The notes under the pieces are model-generated. The model had not been told where the DNA came from, did not search any database, and saw only the letters and a list, made by a program, of their open reading frames with translations. The position numbers and the translations under genes were made by a program. Source: G965230065 sp965230065 (GTDB lineage: Bacteria; Bacteroidota; Bacteroidia; Cytophagales; Cyclobacteriaceae). Taken from it: a DNA stretch of 64,000 nt. Below, in pieces: positions 1-8,975 of the stretch. Position 1 is the stretch's first letter; each line of letters opens with the position of its first letter. The stretch spans positions 4,588,001 through 4,652,000 of the forward strand of contig OZ245942.1 in assembly GCA_965230065.1 (NCBI GenBank), written 5' to 3'.

Positions 1-35
1 AAAAATTATTACATGCGGGCAGAAGAAAATAAAAT

Positions 36-43
36 TATGTTTG
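36..43 (+). promoter_or_regulatory. possible -7 promoter element for the VOC gene
   Basis: TATGTTTG fits the Bacteroidota -7 consensus TAnnTTTG exactly and lies about 42 bases before the ATG at 86. No TTTG is visible at the expected -33 distance, so this is only a weak candidate. Confidence 0.25.
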
Positions 44-85
44 TCCTGATAAATCATTTATTCAACCATTAAACTTTAACAAAAC

Positions 86-457
86 ATGGCAAACGCGATT
101 AATTGGTTCGAAATTCCTGTTTCAAATTTTGAAAGGGCTTCCAAATTTTACAGTACAGTTTTGAATGGCGAAATTCATTTACAAGATGTAATGGGCACGC
201 AAATGGGCTTTTTGCCAACGGGCGACAATGAAGGGGTAGGGGGTGCTATATGCTCAGGCGAGAATTTCAAGCCTTCGACAGAAGGTGCCCTGATTTACCT
301 GAATGGAGGGGATGATTTGAGCAAGCCACTGTCTAAGGTAGAACAATCTGGTGGCCAGGTACTCATGCCCAAGACCAAAATTTCTGATGAAATCGGATAC
401 TTTGCATACTTCCTGGATACGGAAGGTAATAAGCTGGCTTTTCATTCACCGAAATAA
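86..457 (+). CDS. VOC (glyoxalase/bleomycin-resistance fold) family protein
   Basis: A 123-residue single-domain protein. The N-terminus (AINWFEIPVSNFERASKFY) and the C-terminal half (DEIGYFAYFLDTEGNKLAFHSP) are typical of vicinal-oxygen-chelate proteins, which fold as paired beta-alpha-beta-beta-beta units and usually bind a divalent metal or a small ligand. The length fits one VOC domain acting as a dimer. The ATG at 86 starts directly at the conserved first strand. The ending DTEGNKLAFHSP resembles the stress-induced YdhR/PhnB-like VOC branch. Substrate is unknown; calling it a glyoxalase would go too far. It stands alone, with a hairpin repeat just downstream. Confidence 0.85.
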   Translation: MANAINWFEIPVSNFERASKFYSTVLNGEIHLQDVMGTQMGFLPTGDNEGVGGAICSGENFKPSTEGALIYLNGGDDLSKPLSKVEQSGGQVLMPKTKISDEIGYFAYFLDTEGNKLAFHSPK

Positions 458-460
458 GTT

Positions 461-526
461 GGCAGCAGCAGTCATTAAACCTTTTCCTGCCTACTGCTAC
501 TGCTCCGGCGGCCCGGTGCTGCTGCC
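461..526 (+). repeat. GCAGTA/CAGCAG-type intergenic hairpin, copy 1
   Basis: GGCAGCAGCAG at 461-471 can pair with TGCTGCTGCC at 517-526; between them is CCTGCCTACTGCTACTGC. Related CAGTAGCAG / CTGCCTACTGC wording recurs near 7643-7688 and 8915-8973, always between genes. It may end the VOC transcript. Confidence 0.55.
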
Positions 527-574
527 TACTGTTTAGATACTGTCTACTTTTAACCTTCAAATTCTCAAAAAAGA

Positions 575-1237
575 ATGACCTATTTCACCCCAGATTTTAT
601 TGCTTTTTTTGATGAACTCTCAGAGAATAACCACAAAGGCTGGTTTGACGAAAATCGGAAAAGATACCAGGAAACCGTGAAAAAACCATTTGAAAGTTTT
701 GTAAACGAGATGATTTTGCGCTTACAGGAACAGGAACCTGATTTGCAGCTCACGGCCAAAGAAGCCATTTTCCGTATCAACAGGGATATTCGTTTTTCTA
801 AAGACAAAGCGCCCTACAAAACCCACACCGGGGCCGGTATGTCCAAAGGTGGGCGCAAATCACCATATCCGGGATATTATCTGGAACTTGGGCCGAAAAG
901 AATTATGGTGGGCGGGGGTATTTACTTTCTGGACAAAGAAGGCCTGCAAAAAGTACGAAGCGAAATTGCCCACGCTACCGATGAGTTTACCTCCCTGGTA
1001 GAAGACAATACATTTAAAAAACGGTTTGGGGAAGTAAAAGGCGAACGGAACAAAAGACTGCCTATGGAATTCCAAGAAGCGGCCCAAACCCAGCCCCTGA
1101 TTGCCAACAAGCACTTTTACTATATGGCAACGCTGGAACCTAAACACATTACCAGTCCAAAGTTACCCGATATGCTGATGGAATATTACCAAACCGGGCA
1201 TCCGCTAAATGCTTTTTTTAAAAGAGCAATTAATTGA
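575..1237 (+). CDS. DUF2461 domain-containing protein (TIGR02453 family)
   Basis: A 220-residue protein covering the whole DUF2461 domain. Recognisable stretches are the N-terminal FFDELSENNHKGWFDENR, the central FRINRDIRFSKDKAPYKTH and the following GGRKSPYPGYYLELGP. Family members are cytoplasmic proteins of this length with no established biochemical role. The ATG at 575 places the conserved FIAFFDEL motif at residues 8-15, which fits the family. It is monocistronic, with an imperfect palindrome downstream. Confidence 0.88.
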   Translation: MTYFTPDFIAFFDELSENNHKGWFDENRKRYQETVKKPFESFVNEMILRLQEQEPDLQLTAKEAIFRINRDIRFSKDKAPYKTHTGAGMSKGGRKSPYPGYYLELGPKRIMVGGGIYFLDKEGLQKVRSEIAHATDEFTSLVEDNTFKKRFGEVKGERNKRLPMEFQEAAQTQPLIANKHFYYMATLEPKHITSPKLPDMLMEYYQTGHPLNAFFKRAIN

Positions 1238-1257
1238 TATTTTTGGCAGTAAACTCT

Positions 1258-1406
1258 AAGCACAAAACACTAAATCCTAAATAATTTCAAAAGCTAAATT
1301 TTCAAATTTTAAAACCCTGCAATCCGGAATTTATTAAAGACGAAAGAGTTTTGTGCTTGTACTTTGAATTTTGGAATTTATTTAGAGCTTCGAATTTAGG
1401 ATTTAG
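1258..1406. repeat. long imperfect palindrome (CTAAATCCTAAAT family), copy 1
   Basis: Two exact inverted-repeat pairs are nested: AAGCACAAAAC (1258-1268) with GTTTTGTGCTT (1348-1358), and CTAAATCCTAAAT (1270-1282) with ATTTAGGATTTAG (1394-1406). The string at 1273-1292 matches 32363-32382 in 18 of 20 bases. It lies between two convergent genes. This looks like a dispersed non-coding palindromic repeat. Confidence 0.6.
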
Positions 1407-1428
1407 AATTTATTACCTCTACTGCCTA

Positions 1429-2385
1429 CTATTCCAGTTCAAACTCCCTGCTCGATGATTGTTCCGCAGTGGGAAAATCATCCGGGATGGGTTGGGTAAC
1501 TTTTCCGTTGGCTGCCCATTCGGTGCCCCGTAAAAAGGAGACAATGAACCCTACGCTCTCGACAGAGTAATCATCATGGCCGAGGGTGGTGTGAAAAACG
1601 CGGCCTTTGCCATAGTCTATCGTCATCAGCATGGGCTCGTGCCGGTTGGTGGGGGCTTTGCCCGACATGTCTTTACCTGTAGCCAAAATAGTCATGTTTT
1701 TGGCGGGTCCCCTCAGCTTGGCATAGCATTCGTCTTTGGTAGTGAGCCATTGGGTGGGCATGCCTTTGGTGATGGGGTGGTTGGGCTCGCGTACCGTCAT
1801 CAAAATTTCGTTCTGGGGGCCGTGGGCTCCTCCGTTGCCGGGTGCATCGTCCCGCACCAGTTCGCCTTCGTTGGTGTAATATACATAAGGGCCAGCGGTT
1901 TCATCCCGGCCGCCCCATCCACCCAAGCCAATCATTTCGTTATAGGCTTCCCATTCAGGAAAAGAGTTGTCCGCGGCATGCACCGAAACAAAACCGCCGC
2001 CTTTTTTGACGAACTTTTCAAAAGCCTTTTGGGTAGCTTCGGGCCAGGGAGCGGCTTTCCACCCAAAATTGGAGACCACCACATCGTACTTTTGAAAATC
2101 GGGGGAAAAATTTGGGTCAGCTTTCGGATTGTCCAAATCCTGCGTTTCTCCCACGCCGGCCAGGGGCAGGAAATCTTTTTCACGCTGGGCTTTCCAGGTG
2201 TATTGAGAGCGTTCGATATCTACTTCAAAAAGCCCGGATTCTTCCAGGTATTGCTTCATCATGATGGTAGACTTGGGCCAAACCTCATGATTGTTTTGCC
2301 CGTCTACGATGAGCACTTTAATCTGGGCTTTAGCAGAAAAGATAACTGCAAAAAGGCAGAGCGTGATTATTAATGTGTTTTTCAT
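1429..2385 (-). CDS. secreted ThuA domain-containing protein
   Basis: Starting from the ATG at 2385 gives 318 residues beginning MKNTLIITLCLFAVIFSAKAQ, a clear signal peptide; an in-frame ATG 15 codons upstream would bury it. The mature part is one ThuA-like domain, a class-I glutamine-amidotransferase-like fold first named from the trehalose-utilisation locus of rhizobia. Typical features are IKVLIVDGQNNHEVWPKST near the start, VVSNFGWKAAPWPEA in the middle, GGGFVSVHAADNSFPEW, and the RVFHTTLGHDDYS stretch close to the end. Such proteins are common in Bacteroidota near carbohydrate genes but the reaction is unproven. No partner gene is adjacent. Confidence 0.85.
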   Translation of the reverse strand: MKNTLIITLCLFAVIFSAKAQIKVLIVDGQNNHEVWPKSTIMMKQYLEESGLFEVDIERSQYTWKAQREKDFLPLAGVGETQDLDNPKADPNFSPDFQKYDVVVSNFGWKAAPWPEATQKAFEKFVKKGGGFVSVHAADNSFPEWEAYNEMIGLGGWGGRDETAGPYVYYTNEGELVRDDAPGNGGAHGPQNEILMTVREPNHPITKGMPTQWLTTKDECYAKLRGPAKNMTILATGKDMSGKAPTNRHEPMLMTIDYGKGRVFHTTLGHDDYSVESVGFIVSFLRGTEWAANGKVTQPIPDDFPTAEQSSSREFELE

Positions 2386-2715
2386 TGTGGTTTTTCTTTG
2401 CAAGATATTTTTTGTGAAGGGGTAATGCAAATTTGAAAGGTGAAAAAGGAATCGCTATTATATTAGGGAGCATTGAAATAAAAATCTACCCATAACCAAG
2501 GTCTGTGTCCTCACAGACCTTTGCTGGTGTCTTGTGAGGACCGGCAGCCGCCTCTGCGGGCCACGGCGGCACAAGCCACGGGTATATTTATTCTTCTATA
2601 CTCCCTTAAGTGCCCGCCACTTTTTGTACAGCCACATAAGAAGTGGCAGACATTTTATTCATAGGCGGACAAAGTAAGTACATTTTTATGCGGACAGGGA
2701 TGTCCGCCCTCCTTT
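2386..2715. other. intergenic stretch with two dispersed hairpins
   Basis: No gene was found in these 330 bases. GGTCTGTG-TCCT-CACAGACC occurs at 2500-2519; the 23 bases 2496-2518 match the reverse complement of 58707-58729 in 22 positions. A second hairpin, GCGGACA-GGGA-TGTCCGC (2690-2707), sits just past the stop of the LRR gene and could end its transcript. Confidence 0.6.
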
Positions 2716-5700
2716 TTACAACTTACCCACCCGCAATACCTGCCAGCTTTCCCCTTTTTTCAGTGTAATGACATAAACCCCGGCTTGTTCAGGGCTAAGG
2801 TCAAAGTTCAGGGTTGATGTTTGGATTTCCTTTTCAGCAATGCGTTGCCCATGCAGGTTATGAATACTCATTGAGCCACCTATCCAGTGATTGTCCAACA
2901 GCATAGAGAACTTTCCTTTCGTTGGGTTGGGGTAGGGCAGGACAAGAGACTGGATAAGCTCATCATCCGTACTTGTTATCACGCTTACTTCCTGCAAACG
3001 CAACAGGCCGTCATTACCTGCCACGGCGGTTACTTCCATATCTTTGTCGTTTATATCCAGCTTAAAGTTGTCCGCATCGTGGGGCATGCCTTCATAATCG
3101 GCTTTGAAGTGATAGGCACCTTCGGGGGTGTTGGCAAAGGTGAATTTTCCTTCTGTATCCGTAACATCGGTTGCCACCACTTTTCCTTCTTCACTCAGTA
3201 AATAAACGGCCACTTCGGCTAGTGGTGTGCCTTCCACCGCTTCGGTCCCCACTGAAATTCTGCCCCCACTGTTGCCTTCTTCCAGGATCAGAATACCGGA
3301 AATGGTAGAAGTTCCGGATAATCCCTCAGCCGTTGTAGCCAGGGTGATATTTTGGTTTTCAATATCTTTCGAAATTTCAATAATAGCCGCTTCGGCAAGG
3401 ATAACCCCATTGCCCAGGTACGTCGTGAGCAAGCCCTCATCATCAGGCACCACGCCCACGCTATATTTTCCTGCTTTCAAACCAGAAAACTGATACGTGC
3501 CACCGGCTTGCAGTACGGTAGTAGCAAAAGTCGTGAGCCTGCCAGCCTCATTGGGCGTGTAAAGGATGACAGCACCAGAACCTGCCGGATTCCCCGCTTC
3601 GGTAACCACCTTGCCCGAAAGTCTGAAAGTAGCGGCTTTTACCAAAAAAGAATGTGTTACCGCTTCGGCAGCCAAGTAGTTTTCATTGCCAGGCTGGGAG
3701 GCGGTAATGCTCACTTTTCCGGTATCGGTGAGTGATAAAATCCCATCTTCCACCGAGGCCGGGCCTTCCACAGCAAAACTGACAGGCAGGCCGGAAGAAG
3801 CCGAAGCCACCAAAGCAAACGCTTCTTCTCCCAAAATTTTATCAGGAATACTGTCAAAAGTGATGGTTTGAGCGGCTTTGGCGATGGTGAATGATTGCAC
3901 CACCGAATCGGGCAAATAATTTTCATTGCCTGGATTAAAGGCTTTTATGGTAACCGTACCCGCTCCATTGAGGGACAAGGAATCCCCGTACAGTGAGGCC
4001 GAGCCGGAAACCACTTCATAAAACACTTCCAGGCCAGCATCAGAAGTGGCGGAAAGCTTGAAAGGTGCATCCCCGAAGGTTTTGTTGGGAAGGCTGTCAA
4101 AGGTGATGGTATGTGCCAGAGGTTCTGATTTGACAAGCAGGGTAACCGGACGGCTGTACAAAGTGAGGCTGTCTACCGCCGGGTTGGTTACCGTACAGGT
4201 ATACACGCCCGCATCGGACGGCATGACTTCAGCAATGCTAAAACTATTCTGGTTGGAAACGGCAATTTCCACACTGTCTTTGAACCATCGGTATTCATTG
4301 GTGGTGATGTCGGCATCAATGCCTAAATCAATGGTGAAGCTTTCGCCAGTTTCCAGGGAAATGGTTTGGGCTTGGCCGATGCTGTCTTGGGGGGAGTAGA
4401 TGAATTGGGCTGAATCGGCGATACTTAGGTTTGGGATAATATCTTTAAATGTTAAGCTATTATTTTGTATTTGAATAGGAATGTATGGTGAACCATAGAA
4501 TATTACTTTTGAAAGATCAGGTAATTCTGTGAGATAGTTATGGCTAATAGAAAAAGAATATAAAGAATCAATAGCTGCAAATGACGAAGGAAGCTTACCA
4601 GTAAAGTCGTTATAGGATAGGGTAAGTTGTGCAATGCTTTTTAAGTTTGCCAATTCTGGGGGAATTGTTCCTGAAAGTTGATTACCACCAAGGTTAAGGG
4701 TTTCCAACTTCTCTAGTTCTCCCAATTCTGGTGGAATTGTTCCTGAGAACTTATTACTACTAAGGATAAGACTGGTTAAATTAGAAAGCTTTTGTATTTC
4801 TATAGGAATAATACCTTCCAACTCATTATCTCCAAATGACAAATCTTGAAGGCCAGATAAGTTGAAAATTTCTAATGGAATTGTACCAGATAAGTTATTA
4901 CTGAACAACCATAATAGACGAAGGTTACTCATCATGCCAATTTCAGGAGGAATACGACCTGATAACTTGTTCGAGCTTAATACAAGATGCTCTAAATTGT
5001 CCAGGTTTTTAATTTCTGCTGAAATACTGCCAGTAAATTGATTCCAACCTAAATTCAGATATTGTAAATCACTGAGATTAAAGATTTCAGGTGGGATATT
5101 TCCTGAGAGTTGATTAAACCGTAAATCCAGATTACTTAAGAATTCTAAATTAGATATTTCAGATGGCAACTCACCTTTTAATTCATTATTGTCTAATGAT
5201 AATAAACTGAGATTTTTCATTTGCCATATTTCAGGTGGTATCTCACCAGTCAATTTGTTATTACTTAGATATAAGTGGTTTAAATCTTCCAAATTTCCAA
5301 TTTCTTTCGGAACCTCGCCTTCCAACTGATTAATTGATAAGTTTATTATTGATAGTTTCGTCAAGTTGCCAATCTCAGGAGGAATAATTCCATTCAGGTT
5401 TTGAAATTTTAAATTTAATTGTGTTACTCTATATTCATCCAATGCATATTTATCTACTTTCACCCCATACCAAGTATCCACTCTTCCTTTCAGCCAATTA
5501 TCATTCCTCGTCCACTTCTCTCCGTTGGTGCTGTTATACAGGGCTACCAAAGCAAGGGAATCACTTTCAGAAACTGATTTCCCACTAGGTTGAGATACTG
5601 AAATATAAAGTTCATTAGTGCTTAGTGTAAGCTCAGGAGCTCGTGGATTGGTGACAATACATGAATAGTAACCAGCATCCTCTAATGATATATTGTTCAG

Positions 5701-7020
5701 TATTAATTTATTTTCATTTGTAATTATTTCCGAGCCGGGTCTTGTCCATTTATAAACATTATCTGGAACAGATTCATCTATTCCCAGTTCAATGGTAAAG
5801 TTTTCGCCTATAGTGAAATGAAGTGAATCAGTAATATCAATAATGGCCTGATTGTAATAAGAAAAATCGTTTATACTGGTAAATGGCAATATGTCTTCAA
5901 ATGTGAATTTATTTAAAGCAGTTCTCAAACTGCTGATATGGTCCGTGTTTGAAGGTAAAGGTAGTTTTGTAAGTTGATTTAATTCAAGTGAAATATTATG
6001 TAATTTTGGTAATTGAAATATACCTTGGGGTACTTCTCCGGTAAGCATATTGTCATCGATCCACAATTGCTCAAGTTGTGATAACTTTCCAAATTCGGAT
6101 GGTATAGGGCCTGTAAATTGATTGTACATACATAAAAGTTTTTTAAGACTTGTAAGATTACCCAGTTCAGGAGGAAGGATACCAGAAAAATTATTTCCAC
6201 CTAAGTGCAATTCTTCTAAATTGGTCAGGCTTCCTAAACTTTTTGGCAATGGTCCAGAGAGGTCATTAAATGTTACATTAATTATTTTTAGATTATTTAA
6301 ACCTCCAATCTCATTCGGAAGATTCCCAGATAGTAGATTATTGTGTAAGTTAAGTTCTTCCAAATTTCTTAAATTTTCTATCTCGGTAGGGATAGAGCCT
6401 TCGAGATCGTTACGCTGTAGCCAAAGAGCAGATAGATTGATCAAATTTCCTATAGAACTTGGAATGCTGCCGCTGAGTTTATTTCCGAATAAATTAAGTC
6501 CCCTCAACTGAGTTAAATTGCCAATTTGTTCAGGAATGACTCCCTCTAAATCGTTTGAATAGAGAAAAAGCAATATGAGGTTAGTCAAATTGCCAATTTG
6601 TTCAGGAATGGCTCCCTCTAAATCGTTTGAATAGAGAAAAAGCGATATGAGGTTAGTCAAATTGCCAATGGAAGCCGGTATATTACCAAAAAGTTTATTA
6701 CGCCATAAATTTAAATCAGTTAATCCGGTTAAATCACCGATTTGATTTGGGATATTTCCTTCCAGGTTGTTATTGCCAAGATGTATTTTGTTAACTCTTC
6801 CATTTACAACTGTAACCCCATACCACGAACTCACCGGCTCTTCCAGCCAATTATCATTCCTCGTCCATTCATCCCCATTGGTGCTATTATACAAAGCTAC
6901 CAGAGCCAGGGAGTCGCTTTCCGAAACGGATTGGGCGTGAAGGGGAGGGGGGAAGAAAGAAAACAGGCTACAAAAAGAAATAAGGAGAAGAAGGCTGAAG
7001 GGTAAAGGGCTGCTATTCAT
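2716..7020 (-). CDS. secreted leucine-rich-repeat / Ig-like multidomain protein with T9SS sorting domain
   Basis: A 1434-residue protein. Order: signal peptide (1-29, ending PLHAQ); N-cap block beginning SVSESDSLALVALYNS; plant-type 24-residue LRRs (about 70-340, pattern LxxLxLxxNxLxGxIPxxIGNL); Ig-like domain (about 395-475, ending in DAGYYSCIVTNP); a second copy of the N-cap (about 480) and a second LRR array (to about 800); a second Ig-like domain (DAGVYTCTVTNP); two MBG-like repeats starting TITFDSLPNK and TITFDSIPDK; two carboxypeptidase-regulatory/SdrD-like modules; and a C-terminal type IX secretion sorting domain (PYPNPTKGKFSML to VLRVGKL). It is predicted to be exported by T9SS and held at the surface or released, probably for binding or adhesion. 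No catalytic domain is visible. Confidence 0.9.
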   Translation of the reverse strand: MNSSPLPFSLLLLISFCSLFSFFPPPLHAQSVSESDSLALVALYNSTNGDEWTRNDNWLEEPVSSWYGVTVVNGRVNKIHLGNNNLEGNIPNQIGDLTGLTDLNLWRNKLFGNIPASIGNLTNLISLFLYSNDLEGAIPEQIGNLTNLILLFLYSNDLEGVIPEQIGNLTQLRGLNLFGNKLSGSIPSSIGNLINLSALWLQRNDLEGSIPTEIENLRNLEELNLHNNLLSGNLPNEIGGLNNLKIINVTFNDLSGPLPKSLGSLTNLEELHLGGNNFSGILPPELGNLTSLKKLLCMYNQFTGPIPSEFGKLSQLEQLWIDDNMLTGEVPQGIFQLPKLHNISLELNQLTKLPLPSNTDHISSLRTALNKFTFEDILPFTSINDFSYYNQAIIDITDSLHFTIGENFTIELGIDESVPDNVYKWTRPGSEIITNENKLILNNISLEDAGYYSCIVTNPRAPELTLSTNELYISVSQPSGKSVSESDSLALVALYNSTNGEKWTRNDNWLKGRVDTWYGVKVDKYALDEYRVTQLNLKFQNLNGIIPPEIGNLTKLSIINLSINQLEGEVPKEIGNLEDLNHLYLSNNKLTGEIPPEIWQMKNLSLLSLDNNELKGELPSEISNLEFLSNLDLRFNQLSGNIPPEIFNLSDLQYLNLGWNQFTGSISAEIKNLDNLEHLVLSSNKLSGRIPPEIGMMSNLRLLWLFSNNLSGTIPLEIFNLSGLQDLSFGDNELEGIIPIEIQKLSNLTSLILSSNKFSGTIPPELGELEKLETLNLGGNQLSGTIPPELANLKSIAQLTLSYNDFTGKLPSSFAAIDSLYSFSISHNYLTELPDLSKVIFYGSPYIPIQIQNNSLTFKDIIPNLSIADSAQFIYSPQDSIGQAQTISLETGESFTIDLGIDADITTNEYRWFKDSVEIAVSNQNSFSIAEVMPSDAGVYTCTVTNPAVDSLTLYSRPVTLLVKSEPLAHTITFDSLPNKTFGDAPFKLSATSDAGLEVFYEVVSGSASLYGDSLSLNGAGTVTIKAFNPGNENYLPDSVVQSFTIAKAAQTITFDSIPDKILGEEAFALVASASSGLPVSFAVEGPASVEDGILSLTDTGKVSITASQPGNENYLAAEAVTHSFLVKAATFRLSGKVVTEAGNPAGSGAVILYTPNEAGRLTTFATTVLQAGGTYQFSGLKAGKYSVGVVPDDEGLLTTYLGNGVILAEAAIIEISKDIENQNITLATTAEGLSGTSTISGILILEEGNSGGRISVGTEAVEGTPLAEVAVYLLSEEGKVVATDVTDTEGKFTFANTPEGAYHFKADYEGMPHDADNFKLDINDKDMEVTAVAGNDGLLRLQEVSVITSTDDELIQSLVLPYPNPTKGKFSMLLDNHWIGGSMSIHNLHGQRIAEKEIQTSTLNFDLSPEQAGVYVITLKKGESWQVLRVGKL
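6515..6658. repeat. near-identical tandem 72-bp LRR unit pair
   Basis: Units 6515-6586 and 6587-6658 agree at 70 of 72 bases and each encodes one 24-residue LRR. Neighbouring LRR units are far more diverged, so this is a recent unit duplication inside the LRR gene. Confidence 0.85.
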
Positions 7021-7319
7021 AAATATTGATTAACCGGGCTGAAACTTACATATATGTATTTTGAGAAATTATACTCAAAAAACAATAAAATTATTTGTAA
7101 AAATGAGGTAATTATTTAAATTAATCAATATTTTTATTAAAAAAATATAGTAAAACCAATAAAAAATGCATGTAAGGTTGATGAGAAATATTTATAAATG
7201 ATAGGGGTATTATTAAAGATTGTGGTAGGTGGCTTAGCTTTTATAAAGTAATATACCTTAGCATATTTATCTTGCTGAAAAACTGAAAAAAGAATATTTA
7301 TTGGAGAAAAACAGCTGAT
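7021..7319. other. AT-rich divergent intergenic region
   Basis: It separates the minus-strand LRR gene from the plus-strand XRE gene and must hold both promoters. It is strongly AT-rich. I saw no toxin remnant, no RNA gene and no clear TTTG / TAnnTTTG pair. Confidence 0.4.
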
Positions 7320-7613
7320 ATGAAAAATTTAACAGATTTTGAGGAATTGCTGACCGAGAAATACGGAGAAAAAGGAACAAATAAGCGTGATAAATATGAT
7401 ACGGAATCCCTCGCTTTCCGGCTGGGCGTAATGCTGAAAGAAGCCCGTAAACAAGCGAATATGACGCAAGAGGAACTGGCTGAAAGAACCGGGACAAAAA
7501 AAAGCTATATTTCCCGCATTGAGCGTGGAATGAGCGATATTCAAATTTCAACCTACTACAAACTCATTGAAATCGGATTAGGAAAACATTTAAATATTTC
7601 AATTGGATTGTAA
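7320..7613 (+). CDS. XRE-family HTH regulator (HigA-like, orphan)
   Basis: A 97-residue protein with a Cro/C1-type helix-turn-helix at about residues 34-88: LGVMLKEARKQANMTQEELAERTGTKKSYISRIERG, shown here only in part. The short N-terminal region (LTDFEELLTEKYGEKGT) and the ending YKLIEIGLGKHLNISI match antitoxins paired with RelE/HigB-type toxins in Bacteroidota. The toxin gene would be expected immediately upstream, but 7021-7319 has no such ORF. It is therefore either a stand-alone regulator or the survivor of a broken toxin-antitoxin pair. The ATG at 7320 follows a GGAG at 7302-7305. Confidence 0.85.
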   Translation: MKNLTDFEELLTEKYGEKGTNKRDKYDTESLAFRLGVMLKEARKQANMTQEELAERTGTKKSYISRIERGMSDIQISTYYKLIEIGLGKHLNISIGL

Positions 7614-7642
7614 ATTGCCGGTTTCATTACGATTAGCCAGTC

Positions 7643-7688
7643 GGCAGTAGCAGTAGGCAGTAAAAAAAGACTGCCAACTGCTGCTGCC
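7643..7688. terminator. bidirectional hairpin between convergent genes (GCAGTA family, copy 2)
   Basis: GGCAGTAGCAGTAGGCAGT (7643-7661) faces ACTGCCAACTGCTGCTGCC (7670-7688) across an A-rich 8-base loop. It sits in the 98-base gap between the convergent XRE and alcohol dehydrogenase genes, a natural place for a two-way terminator. The stem is imperfect and no long T run follows. Confidence 0.5.
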
Positions 7689-7711
7689 TCCTGCCGCTAT
7701 TAATGCCAACT

Positions 7712-8884
7712 TCAAAGCCGCGCCTCCAGCACCGCCGCCAGTTCCTCCTCATCCAAAGCCACCGGGTTGTTCTTATTCCCTGTTGCTTCCACAATTTTCT
7801 TCACATCTTCCTGTCCGATGCCATATTCTGAAAGCTTGGGGATTTTCATTTCGCTTGTCCAGGTTTCTATCAGTGCTACCCGTGCATCGGCATAATATGC
7901 GTCTGATTTTCCTTCTTTTTCAGAAAACAGTTTACCCACGGTGGCATATTTTGTCAGGGCTTCTTTGTTGTCCCCTTCTTTTCTTAGTTTTTCTAGCGTC
8001 ATACGGTTGGCCGGGCCCATGAGCGTGCCACACACCACCCCGTGCGGAATGGGAAAATAGCCGCCGATGGACGAAGCAAATCCGTGGATGGTGCCCAACC
8101 CGGCATTGGCCAACGTAATGCCCGAAAGCAGGGAGGCGTAGGCCACATCGGCACGGGCTGATACGTTTTCGCCCTCTTCATATGCTTTTCGCAATCCGTT
8201 ATGGATGTGCTTGAGTCCACTTAGTGCTAAGGCATCGGTAACGGGACTGGCTTTGGTAGAAAGGTAGGATTCCAGCAACTGGGTAAAAGCGTCCATGCCA
8301 CTGCTGGCGGTGATGGAGGGCGGGCAACTTGCTGTAAGCGCAGGGTCAACCAGGGCGATAGTCGGTACAAAATTGTTGTGCCGGAGCGATTTTTTGAAGC
8401 CATTTTCGCCTACTTCTGAAATTACGGCATTTTTGGTGGCTTCGCTGCCCGTGCCCGAGGTGGTAGGTATGGCAATCAGCGGCAGGGTATGGCCCGGCGG
8501 TTTTTGTGTGCCCACACCTTCCAGGTAATCTTTCACCGGACCGGGGGTTTTCAACATAGCGGCAATTGCTTTTCCGGCATCCAGCACGCTGCCTCCCCCA
8601 ATGGCTACCACTACCGCGACGGGCGCATCCCGGTGTTGGGCTACGCACTCGTCTATCATCGCAGGGGAAGGTTCTTGGTCAATTACAAAATGATAGGTGG
8701 TCATTTGCTTTTCTTCCCGTTGCGTTTGCAGTTTTTGCCAGTGGGAAGAAGAAATAAAAGAAGCGCCTCCGGTAACGATCAACACATGGGTGCCAAAGCC
8801 GGCAATTAGTCCGGGCAGTTCGCCTATTTTGCCATTCCCAAAATAAATCTGCGGTGTTTGCGCCAAAAAGAAATCGTTTATCAT
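7712..8884 (-). CDS. iron-containing (group III) alcohol dehydrogenase
   Basis: A 390-residue protein, normal length for the Fe-ADH family. The NAD(P)-binding region carries AIGGGSVLDAGKAIAAM (about 95-110), followed by IAIPTTSGTGSEATKNAVI. The metal site is seen as D198 in SSGMDAFTQ, H267 in GTIHGFASS and H281 in PIPHG. The fourth ligand position (normally His, four residues after the Asp) is Gln202; the GMDAxTQLLE variant occurs in a subgroup of the family, so it is probably not a defect. It should interconvert an alcohol or diol with an aldehyde or ketone in the cytoplasm; substrate is unknown. It lies 91 bases downstream of the monooxygenase gene on the same strand and may be cotranscribed with it. 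Confidence 0.88.
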   Translation of the reverse strand: MINDFFLAQTPQIYFGNGKIGELPGLIAGFGTHVLIVTGGASFISSSHWQKLQTQREEKQMTTYHFVIDQEPSPAMIDECVAQHRDAPVAVVVAIGGGSVLDAGKAIAAMLKTPGPVKDYLEGVGTQKPPGHTLPLIAIPTTSGTGSEATKNAVISEVGENGFKKSLRHNNFVPTIALVDPALTASCPPSITASSGMDAFTQLLESYLSTKASPVTDALALSGLKHIHNGLRKAYEEGENVSARADVAYASLLSGITLANAGLGTIHGFASSIGGYFPIPHGVVCGTLMGPANRMTLEKLRKEGDNKEALTKYATVGKLFSEKEGKSDAYYADARVALIETWTSEMKIPKLSEYGIGQEDVKKIVEATGNKNNPVALDEEELAAVLEARL

Positions 8885-8914
8885 ACGTTGCTGTTCTTCA
8901 GGTTGTTAAAAATG

Positions 8915-8973
8915 AGCAGTAGCAGTAGCAGTAGCAGTAGCAGTAAGTATAAGGACTGCCGCTGCCTACTGCC
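8915..8973. repeat. AGCAGT hexamer tandem plus inverted arm (GCAGTA family, copy 3)
   Basis: Five perfect AGCAGT units run from 8915 to 8944. They are followed by ACTGCCGCTGCCTACTGCC (8955-8973), which can fold back on them. It lies between the alcohol dehydrogenase start and the ABM gene stop. The pure hexamer run suggests slippage growth. Confidence 0.75.
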
Positions 8974-8975
8974 AC

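Noticed and set aside
1576..2373. 265-codon open frame on the plus strand over the ThuA gene
   Set aside because: It is the mirror frame of a clear ThuA-domain gene, has no family features and lacks a signal for translation.
7320..7613. Complete type II toxin-antitoxin system
   Set aside because: No toxin ORF or remnant was found in the neighbouring 300 bases on either side.
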